Source of the DNA: AC-32 sp963754265
GTDB taxonomy: Bacteria > Actinomycetota > Thermoleophilia > Gaiellales > Gaiellaceae
DNA: 64,000 bases
Assembly: GCA_963754265.1 (NCBI GenBank)
Contig: CAVWFB010000001.1
Location: 62,001-126,000 of the forward strand
Direction of reading: 5' to 3'
The notes beneath the pieces are model-generated. The model did not search any database, had not been told where the DNA came from, and saw only the letters and a program-made list of their open reading frames with translations. The position numbers were made by a program, and so were the translations under genes. The number at the start of each line of letters is the position of its first letter. Position 1 is the stretch's first letter. Shown piece after piece: positions 1-10,126 of this stretch.

Positions 1-1700
1 CCCTCCTCGACGGCTCCTTCCGAGAAGCGGACGTCCTGCGACGACGACAGCTTCAGCAGCCCGTACCGGGTCGCGTCGGCTCCGTGCCGGTCGACGAGCT
101 CGAGCGGGTCGAGCCCGGTGCCGAGGCTCTTCGACATGCGCCTGCCGTCCGCGGCGAGCACGGTGGTGTGGATGATCACGTGGCGGAACGGGATATCGCG
201 CATCAGCTCGAGCCCCGAGAAGATCATGCGGTTCTCCCAGAGCCGGATGATCTCGCGGGCGGTCGTGTTCAGCGTCCCGGGGTACCAGGCCTCGAGCTCG
301 GGCGTCTGCTCCGGCCACCCCAGGATGGCGAAGGGCCAGAGCGCCGACGAGAACCAGGTGTCGAGCACGTCCTCGCTCCGCGTGAGCTCGGTCGAGCCGC
401 ACTCGGCACACGCCTCGGGCTCGGTCTCCTGGACGCTCAGATGGCCGTCCGGGCACTCCCAGACCGGAAGCTGGTGGCCCCACCAGATCTGGCGCGAGAT
501 GTTCCAGTCGGGAGCGGTCTCGAGCGACTCGATCGCGTAGCGGTGCTGCGACTCCGGGTGGTAGCGCACCCGCTCGTCGCGCAGCGCCTCGAGCGCCGGC
601 TGCTTCAGCTCGTCCATGCGGCACCACCACTGCAGCGAGATCAGCGGCTCGATCCGGCTCTTGCAGCGCTCGCAGAGCGCGATCGTGTGGCGGTAGGGCT
701 CGCGCTGGACGAGGAGGCCGCGATCGCGGATCCAGGCGAGGATGCGTTCCGCGGCCTGGTCCTGGGTCAGCCCCGCGAGCTCGCCCGCCGCCTCGTTCAT
801 GCCGCCGTCCGGGCCGATCACGGTCAGCTCGGGAAGGCCGTGGTCGCGACCGATCTCGAAGTCGAGCGGATCGTGTCCCGGAGTGACCTTGAGCGCGCCG
901 GTGCCGAACTCGGGGTCGACCCGCTCGTCCTCGATCACCGGGACCGTTCGCTCGACGAAGGGCACGACGACCTCGCGCCCGACGGCGGCTTTCCAGCGCT
1001 CGTCGCCGGGGCTCACCGCGACGGCCACGTCGGCCAGGATCGTCGCGGGGCGCGCCGTCGCGATCGTCACCCCGTCGCCCGGGTCGTCCACGAACGGGTA
1101 CCGCACGTACGTGAGCGCGTCATCTACCTCCTCGTGCACGAGCTCGAGGTCGGACAGCGACGTCTCGTGGTGCGGGCACCAGTTGATGATCCGGTTCGCG
1201 CGGTAGATCCACCCCTTGCCGTAGAGGTGGACGAAGAAGCGCATCACCGCCCGGATGTAGCCGTCGTCCATCGTGAAGCGCTCGCGCCGGTAGTCCATCG
1301 AGGCGCCCATGCGCCGGAACTGGCTCATGATCGTGCCGCCGTACTGCCGGAGCCAGTCCCAGACGAGCTCGACGAACGCCTCTCGCCCGAGCTCCTGGCG
1401 CGACTTCCCCTGCTCGGCGAGGTGCTTCTCGACCGCGTTCTGCGTCGAGATGCCGGCGTGGTCGTAGCCGGTGAGAAACGCCGTCTCGAAGCCGCGCATG
1501 CGGTGCCAGCGGACGAGGACGTCGGCCAGCGAGATCTGCAGCGCGTGGCCGGTGTGCAGCGCACCCGTCACGTTCGGCGGCGGGTGGGCGACGACGAACG
1601 TCTCGCGGCCGCTACCGGGCTCCGCGGCGTAGAGGCCCTCCTCCTCCCAGGTCTGCTGCCAGCGATCCTCGACACCGGCCGGCTTGTACAGCGGCTCCAT
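1..1700 (-). CDS. valS: Valyl-tRNA synthetase, N-terminal part (runs off the window)
   Basis: Charges tRNA-Val with valine in the cytoplasm and edits misacylated threonine. The reading frame begins at the ATG at 1698-1700 and stays open for 566 codons to the window edge, so the C-terminal anticodon-binding part is missing here. The class I HIGH-type signature is seen as HTGH near residues 49-52 within PPPNVTGALHTGHAL, and the KMSKS loop as RMSKS near 521-525. The stretch between them, with the WWGHQLPVW segment, fits the catalytic core plus inserted editing domain of ValRS rather than LeuRS or IleRS. It is divergent from the membrane protein that starts 20 bp away at 1721. No frame break is seen. 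Confidence 0.95.
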   Translation of the reverse strand, partial: MEPLYKPAGVEDRWQQTWEEEGLYAAEPGSGRETFVVAHPPPNVTGALHTGHALQISLADVLVRWHRMRGFETAFLTGYDHAGISTQNAVEKHLAEQGKSRQELGREAFVELVWDWLRQYGGTIMSQFRRMGASMDYRRERFTMDDGYIRAVMRFFVHLYGKGWIYRANRIINWCPHHETSLSDLELVHEEVDDALTYVRYPFVDDPGDGVTIATARPATILADVAVAVSPGDERWKAAVGREVVVPFVERTVPVIEDERVDPEFGTGALKVTPGHDPLDFEIGRDHGLPELTVIGPDGGMNEAAGELAGLTQDQAAERILAWIRDRGLLVQREPYRHTIALCERCKSRIEPLISLQWWCRMDELKQPALEALRDERVRYHPESQHRYAIESLETAPDWNISRQIWWGHQLPVWECPDGHLSVQETEPEACAECGSTELTRSEDVLDTWFSSALWPFAILGWPEQTPELEAWYPGTLNTTAREIIRLWENRMIFSGLELMRDIPFRHVIIHTTVLAADGRRMSKSLGTGLDPLELVDRHGADATRYGLLKLSSSQDVRFSEGAVEE

Positions 1701-1720
1701 TCGGGCAAGTTTACGAACAC

Positions 1721-2674
1721 GTGCACGAGTTCTTTCACGCCCTGGACGTCTTCTTCGAACAGCTGGCCTCGGTCGGCTGGGCGGCGCTGGCGATCGCGCT
1801 CGGGCTTCACTTCCTGAAACTCGTCCTGCGCACGATCGCGTGGCGCAACATCCTCGTCGCCTCGTATCCGGAGGAGCCGATCCCCTGGCCGCCGGTGTTC
1901 GGGGCCTACGTCGCCGGCGTCGGCTTGAACTCGATCCTGCCCGGTCGCGGCGGCGACCTCGTCAAGCTCTACCTCGTCCGGCGGAAGATCCCCGGCACCA
2001 CCTACACGACCCTCGGGTCGACCCTCGTCACCGAGACGCTGGTCGACCTGGTCATCGCCACCTTGCTCTTCCTCTGGGCGCTGACGCAGGGCGTCCTGCC
2101 GAGCCTCCACGTGCTGCCGAACCTGCCCGCGTTCGACTGGGGCTGGCTCTTCGCCAACCCCAGGGCCACGGCCACGGTGGTGGCGGTGCTCACGGTGGCG
2201 GCGATCTGGCTGTGGTGGTGGGCCTCGCGGCACGTCGAGAACTTCAAGGCCCGCGTCGGCCAGGGGTTCGCGATCCTGCGCGACCGCGGGCGCTACTCGC
2301 GTGAGGTCGTGAGCTGGCAGCTCCTGAGCTGGGTCTGCCGGCTGGGATCGCTGTACTTCTTCCTGCGCGCGTTCCACGTCCACGCGACGGTGCACAACGC
2401 GCTGCTGGCGCAGGTGGTCGACAGCCTCGCGACGCTGCTGCCGTTCTCACCCGGCGGCGCGGGCACGAAGCAGGGCCTGCTGGTCTACGTCCTCCAGGGC
2501 CAGGCCTCGACTTCGAAGCTGCTGGCGTTCAGCGTCGGCATGCATGTCATCGTGACGATCTTCAACGTCGCGCTCGGCGCCGTGGCGATCTTCGTGATGC
2601 TCCGGACCCTGCGCCTGGGCGAGATCATGGGCCGCGCCAAGGCGGCCGAGTCAGCCGAGTCCGACCGCAGCTAG
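1721..2674 (+). CDS. Lysylphosphatidylglycerol synthase TM-region / UPF0104-type integral membrane protein
   Basis: A 317-residue polytopic membrane protein with a GTG start. Hydrophobic segments run through the length, and the GVGLNSILPGRGGDLVKLYL block near residues 66-85 is the hallmark of the MprF-like transmembrane (UPF0104, AglD-like) family. A second conserved block (PFSPGGAGTKQGLLVYV) lies near residue 240. Family members resemble the flippase half of MprF and are linked to envelope lipid or glycolipid handling. No soluble synthase domain is attached, so aminoacyl-lipid synthesis is not implied. The substrate cannot be told from sequence. It is divergent from valS, whose start is 20 bp away, so the two promoters must be very close or leaderless. 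Confidence 0.8.
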   Translation: MHEFFHALDVFFEQLASVGWAALAIALGLHFLKLVLRTIAWRNILVASYPEEPIPWPPVFGAYVAGVGLNSILPGRGGDLVKLYLVRRKIPGTTYTTLGSTLVTETLVDLVIATLLFLWALTQGVLPSLHVLPNLPAFDWGWLFANPRATATVVAVLTVAAIWLWWWASRHVENFKARVGQGFAILRDRGRYSREVVSWQLLSWVCRLGSLYFFLRAFHVHATVHNALLAQVVDSLATLLPFSPGGAGTKQGLLVYVLQGQASTSKLLAFSVGMHVIVTIFNVALGAVAIFVMLRTLRLGEIMGRAKAAESAESDRS

Positions 2675-2705
2675 GCGGACTCTTCGGCGAGCCTCAGGCT
2701 GGCCA

Positions 2706-2730
2706 TGTCCCGGGGTCTGACCCCGGGACA
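2706..2730. repeat. Perfect palindromic REP-like element with GGTCTGACC core
   Basis: Ten-base perfect inverted arms (TGTCCCGGGG and CCCCGGGACA) flank a TCTGA centre. A related half element, GGGTCTGACCCC, lies at 2828-2839 in the same intergenic region, with two copies of a GGACACGGC-type direct repeat around it (about 2815-2823 and 2856-2864). The placement between convergent gene ends (2674 and 2885) fits a REP-type element or a bidirectional terminator. The remaining bases of 2675-2884 show no credible gene. Confidence 0.6.
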
Positions 2731-2884
2731 CGTCGATCGCCCGCGATTTCTTGCAGCCGTTCAACGTGCTACTTCTCGAGAGGTGCGGGGACTTCCTTCC
2801 GATCTTGCACCGAAAGGACACGGCTGAGGGTCTGACCCCAGGTCTTGGCCGGAAGGGACACGGCGGCCGACGGCCTGCGAGAGC

Positions 2885-4162
<1,278 letters not shown>

Positions 4163-4195
4163 GTCTCTCCTTGTACCTCGGATTTGCCCCGAGTG

Positions 4196-4807
4196 CTAGG
4201 GCTGATTCCCGTCTTTCGCGGTGTCCCGGTGGATGATCACATTGTCGATGATGCCGTAGTCCTTGGCTTCTTGCGGGGTCATGAAGTAGTCGCGCTCCAT
4301 GTCCTTCGAGACCTTGTCCATCTCCTGGCCGGTGTGCTCCGCCATGATCTCCTCGAGCCGACGCTTGAGGGCGATCGTCTCACGGGCATGGATCTCGATA
4401 TCCGTCGCCTGCCCCTGGAAGCCGCCCCAGACCTGGTGGATCAGGATCTTGGCGTTCGGCAGCGCCATCCGCTTTCCTTTCGCGCCGCCGGCGAGAAGAA
4501 GGGCCCCCATCGACATCGCGGTCCCCACGCAGATGGTCTGGACGTCGGGCTTGATGAACTGCATCGTGTCGTAGATCGCGAGCCCGTGGTAGACGGAGCC
4601 GCCCGGCGAGTTGATGTAGATCGAGACGTCCTTGTCCGGGTCCTCGGACTCGAGGTGGAGAAGCTGGGCGATGATCAGGTTGGCGATCTGGTCGTCGACG
4701 GGTGTGCCGAGGAAGATGATTCGCTCGTTCAGGAGGCGCGAGTAGATATCGAACGCGCGCTCGCCTCGGGAGGTCTGTTCGATCACCATCGGGATCAACG
4801 GGCTCAT
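4196..4807 (-). CDS. clpP: ATP-dependent Clp protease proteolytic subunit, paralogue 1
   Basis: Serine protease that forms the tetradecameric chamber of Clp proteases. The start is set at the ATG at 4807, which overlaps the tig stop as ATGA; an upstream in-frame start at 4834 would lie within tig. From that start the catalytic triad is Ser99 (AMSMG), His124 (ILIHQ) and Asp173 (MERDYF), and the length is 203 residues, all standard. It sits between tig and clpX, so translation is probably coupled to tig. A second, very similar ClpP is encoded at 15142-15753, and actinobacterial ClpP proteins commonly form mixed ClpP1P2 rings. Confidence 0.96.
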   Translation of the reverse strand: MSPLIPMVIEQTSRGERAFDIYSRLLNERIIFLGTPVDDQIANLIIAQLLHLESEDPDKDVSIYINSPGGSVYHGLAIYDTMQFIKPDVQTICVGTAMSMGALLLAGGAKGKRMALPNAKILIHQVWGGFQGQATDIEIHARETIALKRRLEEIMAEHTGQEMDKVSKDMERDYFMTPQEAKDYGIIDNVIIHRDTAKDGNQP

Positions 4808-6168
4808 GCTGGCTCCTTGCTGCCGGGGGTCCACAGTTTCGTCTCAGTCGGGGGCGTTTCCTTGTCGGGGGTCCAAATCTCGTCTCTCGCACGCGCGACC
4901 TCGACGGGCACGCGCCTCGCGTCGGCGGCAACGCGGTCGAGGGCCTTGCGCAGGCGCAGGTCGCCGCGCAGCACCTCCTGGCGCCCGTCGGCGAAGACCT
5001 GCTTCACGGCCTCGTCGGCGTCGTCGCCCTGCAGGCCCGCCTGCTCGCGAATCAGCTCCTCGATCTCCTCGTCAGAGACCTCGAGGCCGAGCTTGTCGGC
5101 GACCGCTTCGAGCACGAGCTCGCGCGCGACCGAGAGCGCCGCCTCGGCGCCCATGCGCTCGACGAGCTGGTCGGCCGTCTGGCCCGAGAGCTGGAAATAC
5201 GCGTCGGCGCTGATGCCCCGGCGCTCGAGCGAGCGGCCGAGGGCGTTCAGGAGCTCCCGGGTGCGCGCCTCGACGAGCGGCCCGCCGACCTGGACGTTCG
5301 AGGCCTCGACGAGCCGGTCGACGGCGTCCGCGCGGAACTGCGACTCGGCCTCCTCCTCGAGCACCTCGCGCAGGCGACGCTCGATGTCGGCGCGCAGCTC
5401 CTCGAGCGTGTCGAACTCGGTCGCGGCCTTCGCAAGGTCGTCGTCGAGCGGCGGCAGGACCTTCTCCTTGAGCTCCTTGACCTCGACCGTCGCCGTGCCG
5501 GTCGAGCCGTCGGCGAGCTCGAACTCGACTTCCTTGGTCTCGCCCTCCGAGGCACCGGTGAGCGCGCGCTCGATCTCCTCGACGAGCCGCCCCGAGCCGA
5601 GCTCGAGGACGAGGTCGCGCTGGCCCTCGCCGTTCTCGTCCAGCGCGTCGACGACGAGCACATCGCCCGTCCGGGCCGCACGGCCCTCGACCGGCGTGAG
5701 CTCTGCAACCGACGCGCGCAGCTCCTCGAGCTCCTGCTCGACGAGCTCGTCCGGGATCTCCGGCTCCGCGTAGGGCACCTCGAGCTCGGTCCAGTCGGCG
5801 GGCTCGGGAGTCGGCTGCACCGGCACCGTCGCGGTGAAGCTGAAGTCCGCGTCCTCGGAGGTCGGCAGCTCGTACTCGTACTCAGGCGCCGCGATCGGTC
5901 GGATGCGCGTTCCGGCCGCGGCGTTCATGAACCAGCCGCCGATGTGGCTCTCGACCGCCTCCTTGAAGATCCGCTCACGGCCGATGCGCGCCTGCAGCAC
6001 CTCCGTCGGGACCTTGCCCTGGCGGAACCCCGGCACCTTGACCGAGCCGGCCAGGTCCGAGGTCGCGTGCTCGACCGCATGCTCGAGGTCCTCCTGGGGG
6101 ACCTCGACGGTCAAACGGACCGTGTTGTCGGGCAGCTCCTCGACCTGCGTCGCCATCGCCCGGACCAT
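4804..6168 (-). CDS. tig: Trigger factor (ribosome-associated chaperone/prolyl isomerase)
   Basis: Ribosome-bound chaperone that shelters nascent chains. The N-terminal domain carries the conserved ribosome-docking region with VPGFRQGKVP near residue 45. A central FKBP-type segment (ARTGDVLVVDALDENGEG, LELGSGRLVEEIERAL) and a long acidic helical C-terminal domain follow. At 454 residues it is a normal length. Two ATG codons are possible (6168 and 6156, giving MVRAMATQ or MATQ); neither has a strong Shine-Dalgarno sequence, and the second gives a more typical N terminus. It ends in a 4-bp overlap with clpP1, so tig-clpP1-clpX is one transcription unit, and the double-cupin gene ends only 32 bp upstream. 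Confidence 0.95.
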   Translation of the reverse strand: MVRAMATQVEELPDNTVRLTVEVPQEDLEHAVEHATSDLAGSVKVPGFRQGKVPTEVLQARIGRERIFKEAVESHIGGWFMNAAAGTRIRPIAAPEYEYELPTSEDADFSFTATVPVQPTPEPADWTELEVPYAEPEIPDELVEQELEELRASVAELTPVEGRAARTGDVLVVDALDENGEGQRDLVLELGSGRLVEEIERALTGASEGETKEVEFELADGSTGTATVEVKELKEKVLPPLDDDLAKAATEFDTLEELRADIERRLREVLEEEAESQFRADAVDRLVEASNVQVGGPLVEARTRELLNALGRSLERRGISADAYFQLSGQTADQLVERMGAEAALSVARELVLEAVADKLGLEVSDEEIEELIREQAGLQGDDADEAVKQVFADGRQEVLRGDLRLRKALDRVAADARRVPVEVARARDEIWTPDKETPPTETKLWTPGSKEPA

Positions 6169-6200
6169 TCAAGCAAAGAGGCCGAGCCTGACGGTGAGTC

Positions 6201-7133
6201 TCAGACGTCCGGCTCGCCGTCCTCGTACTCGAGGTGCTCTACGCGGGTCATGAGGCCGACGCCCCGGAAGTAGACCTTGTTCGAGCGCGGGTAGTAGCAG
6301 ATGTCGTTCGGCTCGCGAGTCCCGTAGGCGAGGTATGTGATCCCCTCGGGGCCGGCCACGATCGAGTGCGCGATGCGGGTGCCAGGCGGGCGCGCGACGA
6401 GGTGGCCGGGCCGAAGCTCGAAGGACTCCTGCCTAGCGCCGCGGGAGGCTGTGACCGGCGTCGGCCACAGCTCGACCGTGCCCCCTCCCTCGAGCACGAC
6501 GAACGCCTCCGACTCGAGCGAGTGGCAGTGCGGGACCGAGCCGCGGCGGCCCGCGGCGCGGCGGATCCAGTTCAGGCCTGACCGCTCGGAGCCCGCAGCC
6601 TCGCCGAGCACCTTGTCGCCGTCCTCGTCGAAGGGCACGTCGTCGAAGCCAACGACGTTGGCCGGCCGCTCGCCCGGCTCGGCGAACTCGAGCTCGCCGA
6701 TCACGGCCTCGACGTCCCACGGGTCATGGACGCGCCCCTCCACCCAGGGGTAGCCGAGGCGGAGCGCCCGCGAGCGCGGGAGCCAGCCGTACTCGACCGG
6801 GTGACGGGTGCCGAAGACGACGTACTCGAGGCCGTCGGGGCCGGAGCGCAGCGTGTGCTCCTCGTGATCCGCGAGGTGAACCAATGTGTCTCCCTTACGC
6901 ACCTCGCAGACGGCGCCGTCCTGCCACGAGAGCCCCGAGCCGTCGAGGACGAAGAAGATCTCCTCGGAGAGGCCGTGCGAGTGCGGTGGCGTCGACAGCC
7001 GGCCGGGCTCGACGCGCACGCGGTTGACGCCGATCCCCTTCCCTCCCGCTGCGTCGCCGAGGCGCTGCAGCGTCGAGGCCATCGGCCCCTTGTCGCGGCG
7101 AACGCCCTCGACCTCGTCCCAGTGGACGACCAC
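6201..7133 (-). CDS. Double-cupin domain protein
   Basis: A 310-residue cytosolic protein with two cupin beta-barrels. The first barrel has RLSTPPHSHGLSEEIFFVLDG (about residues 45-65), with the His-x-His and Glu metal ligands, and a later DHEEHTL histidine. The second has GSVPHCHSLESEAFVVLEG near 200 and RIAHSIVAG near 255. Two complete metal-binding motif sets suggest both barrels can bind metal. Bicupins include dioxygenases, isomerases and storage-like proteins, and nothing seen here fixes the substrate. It lies 15 bp downstream of the Kelch gene on the same strand and 32 bp upstream of tig, so it is probably co-transcribed with Kelch. Confidence 0.75.
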   Translation of the reverse strand: MVVHWDEVEGVRRDKGPMASTLQRLGDAAGGKGIGVNRVRVEPGRLSTPPHSHGLSEEIFFVLDGSGLSWQDGAVCEVRKGDTLVHLADHEEHTLRSGPDGLEYVVFGTRHPVEYGWLPRSRALRLGYPWVEGRVHDPWDVEAVIGELEFAEPGERPANVVGFDDVPFDEDGDKVLGEAAGSERSGLNWIRRAAGRRGSVPHCHSLESEAFVVLEGGGTVELWPTPVTASRGARQESFELRPGHLVARPPGTRIAHSIVAGPEGITYLAYGTREPNDICYYPRSNKVYFRGVGLMTRVEHLEYEDGEPDV

Positions 7134-7147
7134 GGCGGCAGTATCGC

Positions 7148-8062
7148 TCAGCGCAGCGCCAGGTACTCGTTCGCGCCGCTCACCGAGAGGCCAGGCGTCG
7201 GCCCTCCTCCCACGACGTACACACGGCCGTCGAGCGCGACGACGCCGAGTCCGTGCCTAGCGGTCGGCAGGTCGGGCAGCCGGCCCCAGCGTCCGGCGCC
7301 CACGTCGTACCGGTAGACGGCCGCCGAGGTGCCCGCCGGCGACTCGCTCCCGGCCGAGATGATCACAGAGCCAACCGAGGCGACATCGGTGCCGCCGCGC
7401 GTCTCGGGCACGCGTGCGAGCGAGACCCACCGCCGCCGCGTGGGTACGTAGGCCTGGAAGGCGTCGAAGTTCGTCCCCGACTCCCGGCCCGCGGCGGCGT
7501 AGACGCGGCCGCCCACGGCCGTGACCCCGAGATGCTCGCGCGGCTTGGGCCCGGCAATTCTCGACCAGCGCCGGCGCACGCGGTCGAAGGCGAGTGCTTG
7601 CCCCGCGAGGCCTCCGCGAGCGACGCCACCCACGACGTAGAGGGTGCGGCCGACGATCGCGGCCCCGGCCGCCGCTCTCGGCTCCGGGAGGTCGGGCAGC
7701 CGCCGCCAGCGCCGACCGGAGAGAAGGTACGCGCGCGTGGGCGCGCCGTACCCGCCGACGACGTAGAGCCGCTTCCCGTCCGAGGCGGCCATCGCGTGGT
7801 TGACCGCGACGGGCAGCGACTGAAGCCGTCGCCAGCGGTCTCGCGCCGGCGAGTAGGCGTCCACGCGCGCCGAGCTGCGCCCGTCGGCCAGGAACCCGCC
7901 TACGACGACGAGCTCTCGGCCGAGCGTGGCGGCTGCAACCTCGCTGCGCGGTACCGGCAGCGGCGCACCCCGCTTCCATTCCAGCGCCTCGCGCGCAGCC
8001 GGGCCGGAGCCGGCGACGCCGAGCGTCAGCACCGCGATCAGGATCACGAGCCGGTGAACCAT
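7148..8062 (-). CDS. Secreted Kelch-repeat beta-propeller protein
   Basis: A 304-residue protein with an N-terminal signal peptide (MVHRLVILIAVLTLGVAGSG) followed by about five to six Kelch repeats. Each repeat has a double-glycine strand such as LVVVGGF, LYVVGGY, LYVVGGV or VYVVGGG, and a downstream Trp (RWRRL, RWSRI, RWGRL). This predicts an exported beta-propeller. Function is unknown; propellers of this type bind glycans or proteins or act as oxidase scaffolds, but no catalytic residues are evident. It is the first gene of the Kelch-bicupin pair, and its start lies 5 bp from the 3-prime end of tRNA-Leu, leaving almost no room for an independent promoter. It may therefore be read through from the tRNA. 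Confidence 0.75.
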   Translation of the reverse strand: MVHRLVILIAVLTLGVAGSGPAAREALEWKRGAPLPVPRSEVAAATLGRELVVVGGFLADGRSSARVDAYSPARDRWRRLQSLPVAVNHAMAASDGKRLYVVGGYGAPTRAYLLSGRRWRRLPDLPEPRAAAGAAIVGRTLYVVGGVARGGLAGQALAFDRVRRRWSRIAGPKPREHLGVTAVGGRVYAAAGRESGTNFDAFQAYVPTRRRWVSLARVPETRGGTDVASVGSVIISAGSESPAGTSAAVYRYDVGAGRWGRLPDLPTARHGLGVVALDGRVYVVGGGPTPGLSVSGANEYLALR

Positions 8063-8066
8063 GCGA

Positions 8067-8152
8067 TGCGGGCGAGAGGACTCGAACCTCTAAGGGACTT
8101 TCGTCCCAACGGGACCTAAACCCGCCGCGTCTGCCAGTTCCGCCACGCCCGC
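8067..8152 (-). tRNA. tRNA-Leu (anticodon TAG)
   Basis: Acceptor arms GCGGGCG (5-prime end at 8152) and CGCCCGC pair fully, with discriminator A at 8067. The anticodon arm GCGGG/CCCGT encloses loop TTTAGGT, anticodon TAG. A long variable arm and the GGTTCGAGTCC T-arm complete a class II leucine tRNA. CCA is not encoded. Confidence 0.95.
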
Positions 8153-8256
8153 GTGTTCGAAAAGGATACGGCCGAGGAGTCCTGGTGTTTCACCTACGTG
8201 TAAAGGAAATTGGGTACGCCTAACTAATAGGAGCCAACGCAGTCCTAGCCCTCGTC

Positions 8257-8460
8257 ATGAACGCAACGGTCGTCCAACTCCCCACGGTCGAGTCGCTGAG
8301 CGACGAGATCCGCGGGCTCGTCTATGAGCGCCAGACCCTCCGCACCGTCGGGGCCGGCGCCGAGGAGCTCGAGCGCAACCGCGTCGAGCTCGTCCGAGCC
8401 CAGCAGGAGCTCGTCCACGCTCTGATCAGGCGACACCTCCCCGCAGGCCGCGCCGCCTAG
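8257..8460 (+). CDS. Small hypothetical protein, 67 residues
   Basis: ATG start with no convincing ribosome-binding site, although a GGAG sits about 25 bases upstream. The product is helical and rich in Glu, Arg and Leu (EELERNRVELVRAQQELVHALIRR), which could form a short coiled coil. It resembles small actinobacterial orphan proteins but I do not recognise a family. The opposite strand is also open, so coding strand and reality are moderately uncertain. It lies between tRNA-Leu and tRNA-His. The bases from 8153 to 8256 are AT-richer than their surroundings and likely hold a promoter. Confidence 0.5.
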   Translation: MNATVVQLPTVESLSDEIRGLVYERQTLRTVGAGAEELERNRVELVRAQQELVHALIRRHLPAGRAA

Positions 8461-8500
8461 CCAGGCTCGGGCCGGGACGGGCTATCCTGTCTCGCGCGCG

Positions 8501-8573
8501 GTGGCGGTAGCTCAGTTGGTAGAGCCCCGGGTTGTGGTCCCGGTGGTCGGGGGTTCGAGTCCCCTCCGCCACC
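8501..8573 (+). tRNA. tRNA-His (anticodon GTG)
   Basis: Acceptor arm GTGGCGG pairs with CCGCCAC. The anticodon arm CCGGG/CCCGG encloses TTGTGGT with anticodon GTG. The base at 8500 is G and the discriminator at 8573 is C, matching the G-1:C73 identity pair of histidine tRNAs. CCA is not encoded. Confidence 0.96.
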
Positions 8574-8750
8574 CCTCGCGCTCCCGGTCGGCCACCCGTT
8601 TGCGGCCGGCGGAGCCGGCCTCCACGGGTCGCCTCGCCCGCTGACGGCACCGGGCTCTCCGGGCCGTGCCTCGTAGGACTGTCCCCTCCGGCCCGGCACC
8701 GCTAGCGACGCGCCGGGAACGCGAGGCGGGTCTGGCAAACTCGACTCCAA

Positions 8751-8821
8751 GGCCCCGTAGCTCAGCGGAAGAGCGACGGACTTCGAATCCGTGCGCGGAG
8801 GTTCGACTCCTCCCGGGGCCA
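8751..8821 (+). tRNA. tRNA-Arg (anticodon TCG)
   Basis: Acceptor arm GGCCCCG pairs with CGGGGCC, discriminator A. The anticodon stem ACGGA/TCCGT encloses CTTCGAA, anticodon TCG, which reads CGA. The T-arm GGAGG-TTCGACT-CCTCC is intact. It is compact (71 nt) with a four-base variable loop. Confidence 0.93.
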
Positions 8822-8847
8822 TCTTCCGGGCTCATTCCTCGGGGCGG

Positions 8848-9694
8848 TTACGACGTGAGCCGCTCGCTCATGCTGGCGGGGTCGCTCAGCCAGACGGGAT
8901 CGCCGATCTGGAGGCCGAGTCCTTCGAACGCGCTCGCGGGGTTGCCACGGACGACGATCAGCCAGCCGCGCGGATCGAACATCACGCCGTACTCGCCAGC
9001 CTCGAAGTCGGCGTAGGTGCTTCCGTACTTGGCGTGCACCGATTGCGAGGCGGCCTCGACACCGAGGTCACCCTCGTGGTCGAGCCCAGCGCCCGCAAAG
9101 TGCGCCTCCCGCACGTTCAGCTGAATGTTGCCGAACCGGTTCAGATCCACCACCTCGCAACGGATCCTGCCCGGCCCCACTTCCGGCTCGGCAATCTTGC
9201 AACCCGGTCAGCGACTCCGGCTCGAGCGGCTGACCGAGCTCACCAAGATCCCTTCCTGCAGCGAGGTGCGCAGCCGCAGGGCAAAGGACATCACGGGCGT
9301 GGAGCGACGGCGCGACCGGCTGGAGGATGATCTCTTCCGACGTGATCTCAACGGCTCTTCGGACGCCGCCGAGCGTGTCCCACGCAAGGGACAGCAGGCC
9401 GTTGTCAGGGCCGACGAGCCGCCGGCCACTTGCCGCTTCGACCGCGATGTCGCGATCCTTTCCGACGTTCGGCTCAACGACCGCGACGACAACCGCCTCC
9501 TCCGCGAGATACGGAAGCGAATCGGCGAGCAGGAGAGCTCCCGCTGGGACGTTGAGAGGTCGAATCAGGTGCGAGAGGTCGACGATAGGACTCTGGGGCG
9601 CGATGCGGCTCATCACCGCGTGACACATCCCCACCCATTCGTTCCCCAAGCCGAAATCCGTCGCGAAGACGATCGGGTCGGTGGTACCGCGCAC
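8848..9694 (-). CDS. SAM hydroxide adenosyltransferase (DUF62 family), apparent frameshift
   Basis: Members hydrolyse S-adenosylmethionine to adenosine and methionine and are related to fluorinase and chlorinase. The N-terminal domain shows ATDFGLGNEWVGM, IVDLSH, GALLLADSLPYL and LVGPDNGLLS, with the Asp residues that position the nucleophile. The C-terminal domain (DRFGNIQLN-like DLNRFGNIQLNV, GVMFDPRGWLIVVRGN) is in another frame. The shift falls near 9200, between GLQ and IAEPEVGPGR. One-base correction restores a full-length protein, so this is either a sequence error or a very recent lesion. The start is uncertain: GTG at 9694 fits the family N terminus and GTG at 9745 is the alternative. 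It is probably the last gene of a short operon after 10127-10318 and 9761-10114. Confidence 0.75.
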
Positions 9695-9760
9695 GGGCCA
9701 AGCATGCTTGCTCTCAGGATTCGATGCAACGTCGCCGCGGAGCACGCGTGGCGCGCCGAA

Positions 9761-10114
9761 TCACTTGTGGCGCTGCGCCGCGGCGTATTCCTCGGCCACA
9801 CTCTTCGGCACGGTAAACGCCCAGGCGTCTTCGACGAGCTCGCGCATCTCGTCCTCGTCGATGGCGGCGAGCCGGACGTGCACCCAGTGGTAGCGCATGT
9901 CGGACTCGCTCGGCAGCGAGAACTTCTCGGGCTCCGCCTCGACGAGCGCCTCGCGCCAGTCCTTGGGGAAGGCAAAGCCCATCGTCGAGCCGTCGCGCGA
10001 GAGGGAGAGGTAGACGATTCGGCCGATGCGGAACTTCACCCGGCCGCGAACGAGGCCCTCGCTGCTGCGAGGCAGGGTGCTCGCAAACGCGCGGACCTCG
10101 TCGATCGTCACCAT
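9761..10114 (-). CDS. MmcQ/YjbR family DNA-binding-fold protein
   Basis: A 117-residue protein with the typical MmcQ/YjbR layout: an N-terminal helix (TIDEVRAFASTLPRSSEG), a beta sheet carrying RVKFRIGRIVYLSLS, then the basic and aromatic motif MRYHWVHVRL near residue 80 and a C-terminal helix with ELVEDAWAFTVPKSV. The family has a double-wing-like fold of poorly known function, sometimes suggested to bind DNA. It is the middle gene of a three-gene minus-strand group that also contains the 63-residue protein and the SAM hydroxide adenosyltransferase. Its product is cytosolic with no signal or membrane segment. Confidence 0.8.
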   Translation of the reverse strand: MVTIDEVRAFASTLPRSSEGLVRGRVKFRIGRIVYLSLSRDGSTMGFAFPKDWREALVEAEPEKFSLPSESDMRYHWVHVRLAAIDEDEMRELVEDAWAFTVPKSVAEEYAAAQRHK

Positions 10115-10126
10115 CGGACGCAGGCG

